Source: Bursaphelenchus xylophilus (lineage: Eukaryota > Nematoda > Chromadorea > Rhabditida > Aphelenchoididae). From it: 64,000 nucleotides of DNA. A program made the translations under genes and the position numbers. Position 1 is the first letter of the stretch. Each line of letters begins with the position of its first letter. Location of the stretch: assembly GCA_904066235.2 (NCBI GenBank), contig CAJFCV020000006.1, positions 4,650,001-4,714,000 of the forward strand, given 5' to 3'. Positions 44,990 to 56,345 of the stretch are shown in pieces. The notes beneath the pieces were generated by a model that saw only the letters and a program-made list of their open reading frames with translations, was not told the origin of the DNA and ran no database searches.

Positions 44990-47900
44990 AAACACCGAAA
45001 GCATCAAAATGATAATCATAGGACTTACCATTCACACAGAAGATTATAAAAATTCTATTCTCTCTCTTATTTCCGAACAAAAATAAACGAGAAAAAAAGA
45101 ACTAAATCGAATCCCGGCTACACCTGAAAGCAAAGCGATCATTGAAGGAGTCTATAAATAATATCATAACGTGTTCTGCGCGCGACATTATGATTTCATT
45201 TGAATATTACGGCAAAAAATTTGGAGGGAAAAGATTAGAGGGAGAAGATAAGAAAATTATCACTTTCTCGATGTTAATACATCGAATTGGAAATTTAAAA
45301 AAAGAAACTCATGGCATGGTTTTACAAGCAACAGCAAATCGCCAAAATTTTTAGGTAGTAAACATAAGAAAATACAGTTTAAAAAAAATTAACTACAATT
45401 ATCTGAAAACAGCGAACTTCCGGTCAAAACAAATTCGATCGACATCAAAAGATGTTAATTACACCCTAAAAAAACTTAAGATGAAAGAAGACTACCAAAT
45501 CAACGACTTCTGCGCGGTATCATTTGCAAAAAACGAAATTTTAAGTGCATTAGAAGAACGCATAAAATCAGTAATAAAATTGATAAACCCGCATCAACGC
45601 ATAGTGAATCACCTTGGTTGTTTTCACCATCAAAAAATAGCTCAAAAAAGCTCAATATTCAACCCAAATCGTTGAAATTCCAAGTCTAACCATCGTTATT
45701 GTCAAGCACATGGAAAAAACTAATAAAACATTTGTTGAGATCGGTGAAGTTACAAAAAACACTTTGGTGGTTCTTCCTTTTTCTCCTTTTCCACCACTTT
45801 GACCGCAAGAAAATCGAAAACGGCAAAAAAATCTGGATGTGTCAAGTGGTTCCCCGAAAAGGGAGTGTTGACCCGAATTAACGAAATCCTGACGTTTTCA
45901 AGTCAAAATCTGGCCACGGCGTGATTGATGGGTTCTAAAATTGTTTGTGATCGGCCAGAAAATGATACAAATTGTGGCAGGAGGTCAAAATTTCGGAAAA
46001 ATGCAAAACTCTGATGTGTAAATCAGCTGTTAATAAAAAAATATCAATTTTTTGGGGAATATGGGATGTTTCAGGTCTATTGACATGAATAAGGACGACG
46101 GGACTCGAATTTTGTTTAAACAGTCATGCGAGAGCGTTAATACAGAGCTTGATCACAAACTAAGATTAATGTGAGAGAATAAACTGCAAAAAAAACCAAA
46201 TAAGGTTAGGAATTGCCTAAGGGCATGAGTCCAAAGTTATGAATATTGTTATGGAACTGCTACCGACATCACGGCTGCACTATTCCACTCAAAAAATAGT
46301 CTTTTGGGTTCAAACTAAGGAGTTCCGGTCGGAAATTGGTACTCGCAAAATTGTAGGCTTAACAGTAGCATCACGTCAATATTATGCCTAAAAATGAACA
46401 TAGAGGTACCTAATGACCTCTTTTATCCAATACAAATTAGTCATATATTAGTGGCTATCTGAGAGATTAATAAATCGGTTTCGAATTTTGTACATCCCTC
46501 TACTACTCAAGTGCAATATATCCATAATATTGGCTCAAACCCGAGCTCAATATCCCTTACATTGTGACAATTCACACTTTACCCTCTATTCCGCACGAAC
46601 GACTCATCAGCGTTCCAATTCGGAGCCGATCCCCCGCTCAAAGGGTCAAGTCTTTCTGCTTGCCCATTTAAAGTCTCCCGGGGCGTTTTCTGGGAGAAAA
46701 AAAGTTTTTTTTTCTTTCAAAAACAGCTCGGAAAGAGCATTCAGAAGCATCTCACCTCGGCGTCTGGAAGAAAAACCGGAAACGGCCCAAACTCCGGGGC
46801 ATTTCCCGCTCCGAAAGCGAGCCTCGAATGCCCGGAGGGGGTATTCCGAATATGGTCCAAAAAATGAATGAGAAAAGTGACTGCGATAGATTAATATTTT
46901 AAAAGGACATGTTGTTGGTCAGGGGGTGCGAATTCGATCGCGAAATTGGAAAAAACTTTGCAAAATGTCAATTTATATTACCCTTGAAACATCTGCCTCC
47001 TGCAATATAAAATTTTACTTAAAATCCCACGAAATCATCTACAATCTTGTCGAAATGTCTTCCAAATCCTTTAATACCCTGAAACTCCCTTTACAGCCCA
47101 CAGGGCGCAATTCCAACCAAAAGAAAATAAAATTTACAGGCATTTGCCCGAAAATCCATTCCGATTCCCAGTTGAAGCTGCTGGAGTCGCCGTAAGATGA
47201 ATAAAAACAACCGACCTTTCGGACTCATTACCCGATTTCTTCAAACAACCTTAATTCCGGCGGGTTTTAGTCATCGAAAGGCAAGTGAACTTGGAAGAAC
47301 GCTTTGATAAAATGTTATTGGGTAAGGGTAATGAAAGGTAACACGGGATGTTTCGAGGCTCATTCGCTGTTATATTAGGGAATTTGAGTCACAAAAGAAA
47401 AGTTTCATACCTTCGGAGGTTTCGGGTTATGGCAACTCTGTTACCGTAACCTGATATAACTCTTATGAGATTTTGAAACAAGCATCTTTCAACTGTACAG
47501 CAATCACTTGCCTTTCCTTAAAGTTCACCTTCAAGGCCTCTAAGCCACATTTCTTTCTAACACTACATACTGAAACCTATACTTGCTTTAACATCAATCA
47601 TCCAAATTATTGTCTTTTATCCAACAATTTCAGCATTTCCCCCGAATCTCTCGCAACTTTACCCCCCTCTGCAAACATCTCGAACACACCGTTTGACTCG
47701 TTAATCTCGTTGACCCGAGAAAAGAGAAATAATCGCTCGAAACCGTTGTGTTTTTCTTTCCCGATCATAACACTTCCGAAACAAACAAATCACCCCGTGT
47801 AAGCGCGATAAAATTGAACGGAATGTGGGGTAGATTCAGCAAAAAAGATATATCAGTTTCCGTTTTTGAAGGTAATGTTGCAAAGAGAGTGATTGGAAGA

Positions 47901-48980
47901 TGGAATGCGAAAATGAGTAGAATTCATTAGAGAGAAGTTATGTTTGCGGGGGAAGTGAAGGGAAATAGAAGCTATTTTTAAGAAGATGATCAGAGGAGGA
48001 GTTAGAACTATCGAGGAGCTACAACAGCGCTTCCATCTTTGCACTTGTGTTAGCCGGAACTTGGTGAAAAATGAAAGACTTAATTAGGCTTCAAGTTTTA
48101 GCACGACATATGACTAGCAAGGGCAAGGCCGAAAAAAGTTATTATGTTCTTCATTCATAGTCTCTTGTTTACAAAGATTGTTCAAGATCTTTATTATCCC
48201 TGCGAATCACGAACAAAATTTTTCAAAAATTGACTTGCAGCCTTTTCAAATTATATAGGAAAAAGATTACGTTACATCTAACCGTTGCATCACAATGATT
48301 TTTCCAGCTGTAAAACTCATTGGGATACAAGGAAACCCTTGTATTCGAGGCTTGCCAGGCCTTTATTCGAAGCAATCCTCACCTCTTTTTTCAACTCGGA
48401 ACACCCCAAATTGTAAAATCGTTTTGCATCGACAGCCCATAAACTTGCAGTCAGTTGCTAAAAACAAGAAAATCAGCCATTACCGGGGCTTTTCTCGCCC
48501 CGTTTTCCCGGCTCGTGGAAGAAATAAATGGATGAAGGTCATCGACAGAAACGGAAATCCAAATTCCCCTGATTCTTCGGGCGATTTCCGAATGAGGGCT
48601 CAAACGGGGACTAATGGGAAGGTATATAAAATACGAATACTTTCAAAAATGTTTTTCTTTCTTTCATCCATTTTTGCAAAATTGCCATGTGCGTATTTTA
48701 CCAAGCTTTTTCTACAAACATTTCCCGATTCAGTATCCTCGTATCATTTATTGAGCAAAAATAAAGCTCACAATTTTATTCTACGTCTTTTCTTTGGCCG
48801 CTTTCGATCTGAACCAACGGAATTTGGATTTCTTTGGGGCATGTAAAGTTCGTTTTCCTCTTGAGCTGAAATTAAAAAAATTAAGTTTATAATGTTTTGA
48901 TTTTTTTAAAATAGTAGTTTATTTTTTGCGGCTTTTCTAATCTTTAAAAAAATTTTTTTTAGGATTGTTTGAAATTTTCC
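44990..48980. other. 4 kb intergenic region upstream of ptrn-1, no gene seen
   Basis: AT-rich sequence with mixed-composition islands at about 46540-46870 and 48480-48620. The plus-strand frames at 46488-46871 and 48295-48846 show no domain, splice continuity or bias, so I do not call them. It probably includes the ptrn-1 promoter. Confidence 0.5.
48918..48923 (-). terminator. Poly(A) signal for the Lys/Ser-rich membrane protein
   Basis: AATAAA on the minus strand 58 bases after the stop codon at 48981-48983. Confidence 0.5.
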
Positions 48981-50739
48981 TTACGGGATTTGCCTATATC
49001 TCAACTTCTTTGTTCCCACACTCTCATTCTTCTTGCTTATGGATGACGTATTCGTTCCGGCCTGATTCTTCATTGGATTTGGAGCATTGGCGATGGTTTT
49101 CAGAGGCTGAGCCGGCTTCGCGGATGAGGTGCTGCTATCCGAGGCTTTGGTCGGAGTTGGCTGAACATTTCAAATTGAAAAATTATTAAAAAATTGTGGG
49201 TACGAAATAAAGTTGGCGGACAGAGACTACATCGTATTTTACAACAATTTGTTGCAACAAAACAAAAAAAATCGACTTTTGATTTTTTTTTTATTTTTTT
49301 GTATAAAACGAATTCTCACCGTAATCAGACTGTCAGACGAAATTTTGAATCGCTGGCTGATGACTCCGTCGACATGTGGGTCCTTCTGTTGTTCCGCCTG
49401 TTCCGGTTCAACCACTACCGTTCCTGATGCGGTCGGAGCTGCCCTAAGGTTAAATGTTAGCAAATCCAAAAATTTTGACGATAATTTTTTATTATTGCGT
49501 TTCTTTTTGTATTTATTCTATTATATTTTCTATTTTTTTGTGCGAAAAAGTCATCAAAACTTTTCCAAAATTTACAGTACCCTAGGATTTTTGGGTTTGT
49601 TTTTGATCAAAAATCATTAATTAAATTGGCTATAAGCCTAGTTTTTCGTTTAATTTCAATTATAAAATTTCAACTTCCCTACTTTTTAATACTTTTTTCA
49701 TCCTTCTTCGAAGTGTCTGACTTTTCGGGCTTCTTCGACAATTTGGATCGTTTTTTGAGCTTTGGCTTCTGCGGTTTCATACTCCGATCGTCCTCATCAA
49801 TGTCAACTTCATGCTGTCTTGTAGGTGCAACCATCTGTTTGGATCTAAAATTTAAATTTTAATTCATGAAATTCCAAAGTTGGACTTACGAGTCATCGTT
49901 ATCTTGCAGCGACTTTCTCCAACTTCTTCCACTGAAATCTTTCTCCGTTTTGTCTTGTGATTTCTGGCTTGTAGAAGCCGATTTTTCACCGTCATCTTTG
50001 CCACTAATGTCATTTCCATTGGACTTGGAACGTCGCAACTTGCGGGCCGATTTTTGGGATGATTGGGACTTATTGGATTTGGAGGATGAGTTTGATGAAC
50101 GGCGGCTGAAGAAGCAACTTTTTCGGAGAAAAAAACTATTTTTTATATGCTTATGAAATAGTTATGAAGTCATTTGGCCCAACAAAAAATCGACTATCTC
50201 TCCGAAAACTTATGGAAGAAACACTCAAAAAATCTTTTCTCTGACCGTCTCTCCTCATTTCCCATGGTCTCTCCGCTATAAAGACCGTTTTTAATTTTTG
50301 TATTTTACATCAAAAAAGTATTTTACAATCAAAAAATGCGTATCAAAGAATTCGCCAAAGCTTTGGGTCTTGATTTTTTTCGAACTAGAAGCGAGATTTT
50401 ACCATAATTTCTTCCATATTACCTTTTACTCCGATCTCCATTGTTCCGCTGGCCCTTCGAACTCTTTTGTTTCCTCTCCTTCTTCTCATCCCTCTCTTTT
50501 CTCGTGGTTTTCTTCACTCGATTCGAAGATTTCACCGATCCGAATCCACCCGGCACATTCTTCCGATCGCTTTGTCCTTGTGATGGAGTTCTGGCTGATT
50601 TCTTCGACTTTTTGGATCTATTACTTATTGACAGTGCTTTGGGGATTCGTTTTTTCAGCGAATTTCGGCGATTTTTCCCGCAACTCCAGGCGAAAGTCAA
50701 AGCAATCCCGGCGCCGGAGAGGACGGCGAAATAGTACAT
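48981..50739 (-). CDS. Membrane-anchored Lys/Ser-rich protein, function unknown
   Basis: Exons (minus): 50739-50423, 50105-49890, 49844-49683, 49443-49320, 49160-48981 (332 aa). All phases match. Residues 1-19 form a single hydrophobic segment (YYFAVLSGAGIALTFAW), followed by CGKNRRNSLKKR. It could be an uncleaved N-terminal anchor with a cytosolic basic tail. Residues about 25-230 are very rich in Lys, Ser and Arg (RSSNSSSKSNKS, KLKKRSKLSKKPEKS). The C-terminal part, about 232-332, is less biased (ISQRFKISSDSLIT; TPTKASDSSTSS). No domain recognised. The frame is open further upstream to 50880, but ATG 50739 gives the anchor at the very start. A weak donor GTAGGG follows exon 3. It lies 286 bases downstream of the gene at 51026-51577 on the same strand, so an operon is possible. 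Confidence 0.7.
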
Positions 50740-50990
50740 GGAACGAGGAATTCGACCGACTGGCCAAGAGCTGCGCTGGATGTGGGAATGGAATTTGGAT
50801 GGAGGTGTGAAATTGGGTTTACGAAATCTTCGGAAATTTGAAAATTTGGGATGATTTTTTATAAATAGAAAAAAGAACAAGCGCGTATTTTACAACCATT
50901 ACAATTTCCTTGATCGATGAGATTAATGACGTCATTTTAGGAGTTTTAAAATTCTTCGATCTTTAAATGCACGACAAATTTTAATCATCA

Positions 50991-50996
50991 TTTATT
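50991..50996 (-). terminator. Poly(A) signal of the small membrane protein gene
   Basis: AATAAA on the minus strand 30 bases after the stop codon at 51026. Confidence 0.5.
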
Positions 50997-51025
50997 TACC
51001 ACAAATAATCAAAATCCAGGAAAAA

Positions 51026-51577
51026 TTAATATCGTAAAATGATGGTGTTGTCCTCGCCCCGTTGACTAGCAATAACCCATGCTTGAAGCAAACACTTTGA
51101 TGGCTTTCCCTCTTTCAGATGTTCCAGTTCGAGTGAGAGACAATCCAGAGCTTTTCTTTCCTCCTCAACAAACTTTTGGAGTTGCTTTCTTGGCATGGTT
51201 TTAGACAATGAAATCTGCTTTAGATTCCTTTCTATCTCGTTGATCCGACTTTGAAGTGCTTCTTGACAGGTGCGAAGATTGATGGGGTTACTGTAACAAG
51301 TCAAATTGGGATTAGGATCGAGAAAATCTCAAAATTTTGAGATTCAAGTCGATTGGACATAAAAAGGAAGCAGAATAAGACATAATGGAATTGATGTCGA
51401 ATTAGAGTACGGAGTGACTCAAATTAAAAAAATATCAAAATCTTGCCTATGATCATCCGTAAATTGAGAACCAAAAATTTTCTCCGACCATTGCATTCGA
51501 TTACGCTTTCGACAAGTCCATGCTATCAGAACACCAACAAAGATACCAATAACGATCCCATAACCACCGTCGTTCAT
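51026..51577 (-). CDS. Small single-pass membrane protein with coiled coil, unknown
   Basis: Exons (minus): 51577-51447 and 51290-51026 (131 aa). Residues about 4-21 (GGYGIVIGIFVGVLIAW) are a transmembrane helix directly after the start, followed by the basic stretch TCRKRNRMQW, which predicts a cytosolic C-terminus. Residues about 45-110 form amphipathic helices with heptad character (LQSRINEIERNLKQ, KFVEEERKALDCLSLELEHL). The intron has a GC donor (AG|GCAAGA) and a normal TTACAG acceptor, and the junction gives HRSNPINL in frame. Without this GC-AG intron the first exon would end at a stop. No family recognised. It is divergent from the SLBP gene, whose start is 352 bases away. Confidence 0.68.
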
Positions 51578-51929
51578 GAAGAAAGTTGTTGAAAATAAAA
51601 GAAGAATGATTTTCTTTAACCCTAGGTTCAATATGCAAATTCTGCATCGTGATTTTTAAAGTTGTATATTGCAAGTTGTAAATTAAGCTTGGTACTCCAT
51701 GCTTGCGTGTTTCAAAGATCAGCAAACCCTCGCCTTCATCCTCGCTGAGTCCCGCAACGAAAACTGAAACGAAACGCCAAAGGCGCGCAAAATCTGCTCA
51801 AAGCTGGAAAAAATATTCTTTCGTTTACGAAAATAAGCTTGTTTTCGTCGACGAAATTCCGCGAGAATTGTTCGTCAACCATACCTCGAATTGTAAATCC
51901 CGGATATTACACTTGGAATCAGCAGCATA

Positions 51930-53082
51930 ATGTCGTCGGAAGTGGCTGAAGTCGTCAATGAGATCTGTGGTAAAGTAAGTTTTTACCGGTTTTCTTTCTG
52001 TCTTGACATTTAGGTTGATGAAACCGTCGTTTAAAGCTGACGTTTACGTTTAATTTATTCGTCATTTTGTTCAGGTCGAAAGCCTTTCCGTTGAGGAGCC
52101 AGCGTACTACTATGGCGACGACGATCTTCTAGACGTTTTGTACATCAAGTCCGAAGAGGAATGGTTCAATTCTGGCAAGAAGTTGGCCGTGATCCCGAAG
52201 GATTGCAAGTTTTTGATCCGGACACCCGGAAAAGAATATGAAGATGTTAAATGGCTGTATGCTCGGAAGGAGTAAGTACTTTTCAATGTATTGGATGTTC
52301 ATAATTCTAATTTGCTACTTACAACAGTTTATTAGCAGCATGGAATAATTTTAAGCAATAATATCCATCTTTTGTCATGGATAATATAATGTTAGTCAAA
52401 TTTTGTAAAGTTAAGGTGTTGTGGATTGTTGTACATGTTTCGGTTGTCGCAAAGTTGTCCCTCGCGACTCCTGAGACCATTTGGGAGTTGACATCCGGCC
52501 GTATCTCTATTATTTTTATTATTTTAGTCGAAAAATCGATGGATTTGGTGACCGTCGCAAGTGCAACATTTCCGAAGAAGTCTTAGCCAGAAGAACCAAG
52601 GAAATTGAGAAGGCTAAAGAGAAAGAAGTGTACAAAAAGTACACCAGAGAAGTTCCCAACCACAAGAGAGATCGGCAATGTCCTCGAACACCGAACAAAT
52701 ACCAGGAATGCCCGCGGAGAGCTTGGGATGCGGCGGTGAAACAATGGAAGTTGGATTTGTATGCCTGGGAATCCAGATTTGATGGAACCAAGGAAAATGA
52801 TGGGCGTGGAGATGAAGAAGTAAGGGAGTTTATATTTTTATTGAGCCAAGAAAGCCTGTATGCCTTGTGTAGGCATCAATCAGCCTTTTTTTGTTTCATT
52901 ATGCCGTTTACGACTCTGTCATTACATTTAATACTGTTTAAATCGCTTTCGTATTTTAGCCCGCCAGAAAGTCAGCTAAAATCGACGAATCAGAGGAGCA
53001 CTTTATTCCCGTCGAGCCTAATCCAAAGGCTACCAAACGATCCTCAGCTCCACGACCCGACAAGTCATGTCTTTTGATGTAA
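51930..53082 (+). CDS. cdl-1: Histone mRNA stem-loop binding protein (SLBP)
   Basis: Exons: 51930-51974, 52075-52271, 52528-52819, 52960-53082 (218 aa). The RNA-binding domain lies at about 97-165: EEVLARRTKEIEKAK, YKKYTREVPNHKR, CPRTPNKYQE and RRAWDAAVKQWK. These match the conserved TPNK and RRSWD-x3-KxWK motifs of SLBP, including the Thr that is phosphorylated in TPNK. SLBP binds the 3' stem-loop of replication histone mRNAs and is needed for their processing and translation; loss in C. elegans (cdl-1) blocks development. The N-terminal part is acidic (YYYGDDDLLDVLY). Odd: the protein ends CLLM, a CaaX-type prenylation box, unexpected for a nuclear and cytoplasmic RNA-binding protein. Confidence 0.85.
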
Positions 53083-53261
53083 TTTGAACAATGTATGACT
53101 TAATTTTCTGAAATATTACGCTTTGTATTTTTTACCTCAGGATCTCGGGTTCTGTTGTTTTTGTATAAAGTTATAATTCGTATCGACTTTATGGAATAGA
53201 TTTTTGAAGAGATATTGGATAGTTTTGTTAAAAAATTTAATAATTTGGACAAAGGCCATAC

Positions 53262-53300
53262 GGCGGATAACAAGTCGGCCGGCGGAGATAACAGGTCGGC
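53262..53300. repeat. Tandem duplication of a 19-20 bp GC-rich motif
   Basis: GGCGGATAACAAGTCGGCC is followed at once by GGCGGAGATAACAGGTCGGC, in the otherwise AT-rich gap between SLBP and the next gene. Confidence 0.7.
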
Positions 53301-53450
53301 AGCTCGCGCCCTGGCTACCGTCGAAACATAGATTTTCGGCCAAATCAAAGTTGTTGCAAAGTTTTGAAGTGTAAAGTTACGTGAAACGCGGCCTTTAAAT
53401 GGTTGTTGTTACTCATTTGTGTTCGTTGAATCATAGACATTTTTTATTTC

Positions 53451-53452
53451 AG
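53451..53452 (+). promoter_or_regulatory. Likely trans-splice acceptor of the gene at 53487
   Basis: ATTTTTTATTTCAG ends 34 bases before ATG 53487. The gene lies 404 bases after SLBP on the same strand, so it may be a second operon gene, although that gap is long for a nematode operon. Confidence 0.45.
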
Positions 53453-53486
53453 TGGTTTTTGCGCCGAGAAGTGGTCGTTTTCTGAG

Positions 53487-54265
53487 ATGGAACGCTCGAA
53501 CACCCCTACACGTGAAGAGAGAGTACAATGGATGAAAGCAGCACGAGAAGTCTACACAGAGTGAGTTGTTTCCTCAATTTCTATGTTTTGCTTGACATAT
53601 AGGCGGTCTCGAGCCCAGCAGCCCCATCGCTATCGTCGGTGTGCGTCCCAATCTCCAAGACATTGTGAAAGGACTCCAGCACGTTGCAAAAGAGCTCCAC
53701 TCAATCCCGCGGCTACTCCGACTCGAAGGAATATGAATATCTTTGCCAGGTCTGATGACGCTTTGGATCCGAATTTGACTTTCAGCAAGGGGAAGCCGGT
53801 GGAAGAGGTAGGCAGAATTTTTCTTTTTTTCCTTTAAATTCCGAGATTTGCTGCAGAAGAACCTATTCGAATTGGATCCTAATAATCGTGATGAATTTCT
53901 TCGAATGATGCAGATCTTGGATAGGGTCCAGGAGGTCAAGTTTCGGCCGTTTCATGAGTCGAGGCGGATGAAATCGCCCGATCCGCATGGATCAAAGAGG
54001 GAGCTTTTCGAAGCAGCGGGCCTGAGGATTGAATCACTGAAGTTAGAAAAGACATTGAGTCAGGTGAGCCATTAAATTATTCCTTTCGGTACTAGGTGTA
54101 GCATAATTTATCAAATGAGATATTGCTTTTGGTCGATTTTCACTTTTTTGCTTTCAGTCTCTCCTCCGTCTCAGGGAACTCCCTTCCGCGCACCAGAAGT
54201 CTGTTTTGCATGGAATTGACGCTGCGAGTATTCAGTGGCTCAAAAACAACATCAACAATTTATAA
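53487..54265 (+). CDS. Small basic protein, function unknown
   Basis: Exons: 53487-53560, 53603-53807, 53857-54063, 54158-54265 (197 aa). All four junctions keep phase. The N-terminal third is basic, disordered and rich in proline-directed phosphorylation-like sites (NTPTREE, SQSPRH, ERTPAR, ATPTRR) with several Cys. The rest looks helical (NNRDEFLRMMQILDRVQEVKF, ELFEAAGLRIESLKLEKTL) and ends SIQWLKNNINNL. No signal peptide or membrane segment, and no family recognised. It could be a cell-cycle or RNA-linked partner given the CDK-like sites and the SLBP neighbour, but that is speculation. Confidence 0.75.
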
Positions 54266-54550
54266 CTGCAATTGTATTTGATACTAACTCATGTAATTAC
54301 TGGTATATACCCATGTGAACCTCGATATGTATAAATATTTACTGATTACCTGCTGATTGAAATTGAATGTAGTTGATTCTATTGTTATATTACGAGCAAT
54401 TGCGTAAAAACGTCGATTTTCCCGGGAATTTATGGTGAATTTTATGAGATTATTTAAAAAAGTCATAATGGCATTGATGTCTGAAAAATTGTGGGTAGAT
54501 TTATTTTACCTAAACAGTAAGTTTGACTTTAAAAAAAGAAAAAAATTTTC

Positions 54551-54632
54551 TGATGAGAGTGGGATTCGAACCCACGCCTCCGAAGAGACTGGTGCCTTAA
54601 ACCAGCGCCTTAGACCACTCGGCCATCTCACC
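54551..54632 (-). tRNA. tRNA-Leu (anticodon AAG)
   Basis: 82 nt on the minus strand. The acceptor stem GGTGAGA pairs with TCTCATC (one G-U). The D-arm region is TGGCCGAGTGG (class II A box). The anticodon stem CTGGT/ACCAG has loop TTAAGGC, giving AAG, which reads CUU and, after A34 to inosine editing, CUC. The variable arm is long (TCTCTTCGGAGG), typical of tRNA-Leu. The T-loop region is GGTTCGAATCC (B box). Discriminator A, no encoded CCA, no intron. It is a complete, apparently functional gene. It stands alone between a + strand gene and a long intergenic region. Confidence 0.96.
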
Positions 54633-56339
54633 ACGGCTGAATTTCTCTCCGTTTCTTTTGGCATTTCGAAAGGGAAAGCTTTTACGAATTTTTGGGGATT
54701 TTGCCCTCAATCCTGAAAAAAATACATGTCCTGTTTTACATGAGAATTAAATTTGTCTTACCTTATTTATATGTGGTCCGACTGAATTCCAGCAATTTTC
54801 TCAAATTTTTTTAAAATGATGACATTGTTGGTCATAAATTCAGTGAAAAATTAATATATTCGATGTCGCAATTGAATTTTTATGCTCCAGATTGTCCTTT
54901 TCTGCTCTTGCAAGGACTTATCATTAATTTTTTATCTGCAGAAGTCGTCATTTTCCTGCATTTTCCTCCCATTATTCGTTCAAATTTCACGCCAACCCTT
55001 GGAATTATGCAATTTCCGCTGACCTTTGGAGCCCGCAAACTCTTCGAAAACGGCCTGATAAGGGCGCCAACGCTCCGAATTCCCTTCTCAACGTTCAATC
55101 AGAGAAATTTCGGACCGAATTTTCCAATCCGTCGCCGGTTTGTGGGTAATTTTTATCAAATACAAAAGGCAATCGGGTGTTTTAAAACAATTTTCGGCCC
55201 CACACAGGCGCGGCGTCACCTTACCCACCACTGATTTAATTAAATCGAGCCGATTTCTCCCATTTTTAGTGGTTTTTGGAGTAAATCTTGGTAAAAATCC
55301 AATAATTTTATTGTAAACATTGATTTGAAAGAGTTGTAGGGCAGTTCAAACCACACTTCTTATGATTATCACCGAAAATTGAGCGAAAATCTCGCCATTT
55401 TTGAAGGTTCAAAGTCTTCGGGACTCTTGGTTTCCCTTTTCACTGCTAATTTCCCACTTTTTTCAAGTCATTCACAAGTGTTTAGGGTTTTATAACAAAA
55501 AAGTTTTGTTTTTTCGAAGAAAATAAGACAAATTACGTGAAAAGAGTTGAAAGTTTCTCGGATTTTTTGAATATTTTTGATTGAAGAATGAAGTTTTTAC
55601 TTATCACTGATAAAGAAGTCGTTTTCTACTATTTCAAAGTGTTTAAAATTAAATGGAAAGATACTTGCCCTCAGGGCAAAATCGTTTTTCTTTAAAAAAA
55701 GTTGTCAAAAAATCGTGTTTATTACAAAATATTGCGTAATAACGAGTCTTTTCGAAAAAAATCCCTGTTGATATAAGGTCGAGGTGATCTGTGATCAGCC
55801 GATTTTTTGTCGTATTTTTCGGACGCTTTTTTATGGGAAAATGACAGAAAATGGGGATTTTTCCTGTTTTTGGATGGGTCAAGTTTGATAGTTTTGCTTG
55901 AGATGGTTGCAGAAGATGAGAGATAAGGAGGGATTGAAGGGCAATTTAGGTAAGAGAAGATGAGCCTTCTGAGAATTTTTTTTTTTGATATTTCGTGTCT
56001 GATGTTGCAGTGTAGCTTTTGAAGGGACCTACGAGAATGTGGAATAATGGAATTAATGAATTGATGTACACTTTAAAAGTGTAATCTAAAGACATGTTTT
56101 TACTGTAGTGTACCGTACTAGTTTTTTAGATATGGCGGGGAAAAAGTTGCAGTAATTTTTTGAAAACCTTATTCTTGATCTGTTGGACTTGAAGCTGAAA
56201 TTTCCGAATCTCAGATTATCTATATGTTAATTCCTTTTGTTTTACCATACTAGAATGTTTGGAGAATCTACTGTCAAGATGATTTTTCGAGATTTTGTCG
56301 TATAAAAAAGTTACAGCCGTCTTGATCGTCCTTGTTTTA
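54633..56339. other. Intergenic region, no gene seen
   Basis: AT-rich, with one mixed-composition island near 54890-55240 whose open frame shows no domain or splice context. It should carry the promoter of the nuclear receptor gene. Confidence 0.5.
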
Positions 56340-56340
56340 G
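56339..56340 (+). promoter_or_regulatory. Likely trans-splice acceptor of the nuclear receptor gene
   Basis: CCTTGTTTTAG ends at 56340, five bases before ATG 56346, with no exon upstream. Confidence 0.55.
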
Positions 56341-56345
56341 ATCAA

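Noticed and set aside
46488..46871. 127-codon plus-strand frame upstream of ptrn-1
   Set aside because: No recognisable domain and no codon or splice support; lies in a mixed-composition island.
48295..48846. 183-codon plus-strand frame next to the Lys/Ser-rich protein gene
   Set aside because: Second half is low-complexity Phe/Leu/Lys sequence as expected from AT-rich DNA; no splice signals define exons. Kept out though not disproved.
54863..55234. 123-codon plus-strand frame after the tRNA gene
   Set aside because: No motif, no upstream acceptor, and its make-up looks like translated intergenic DNA.
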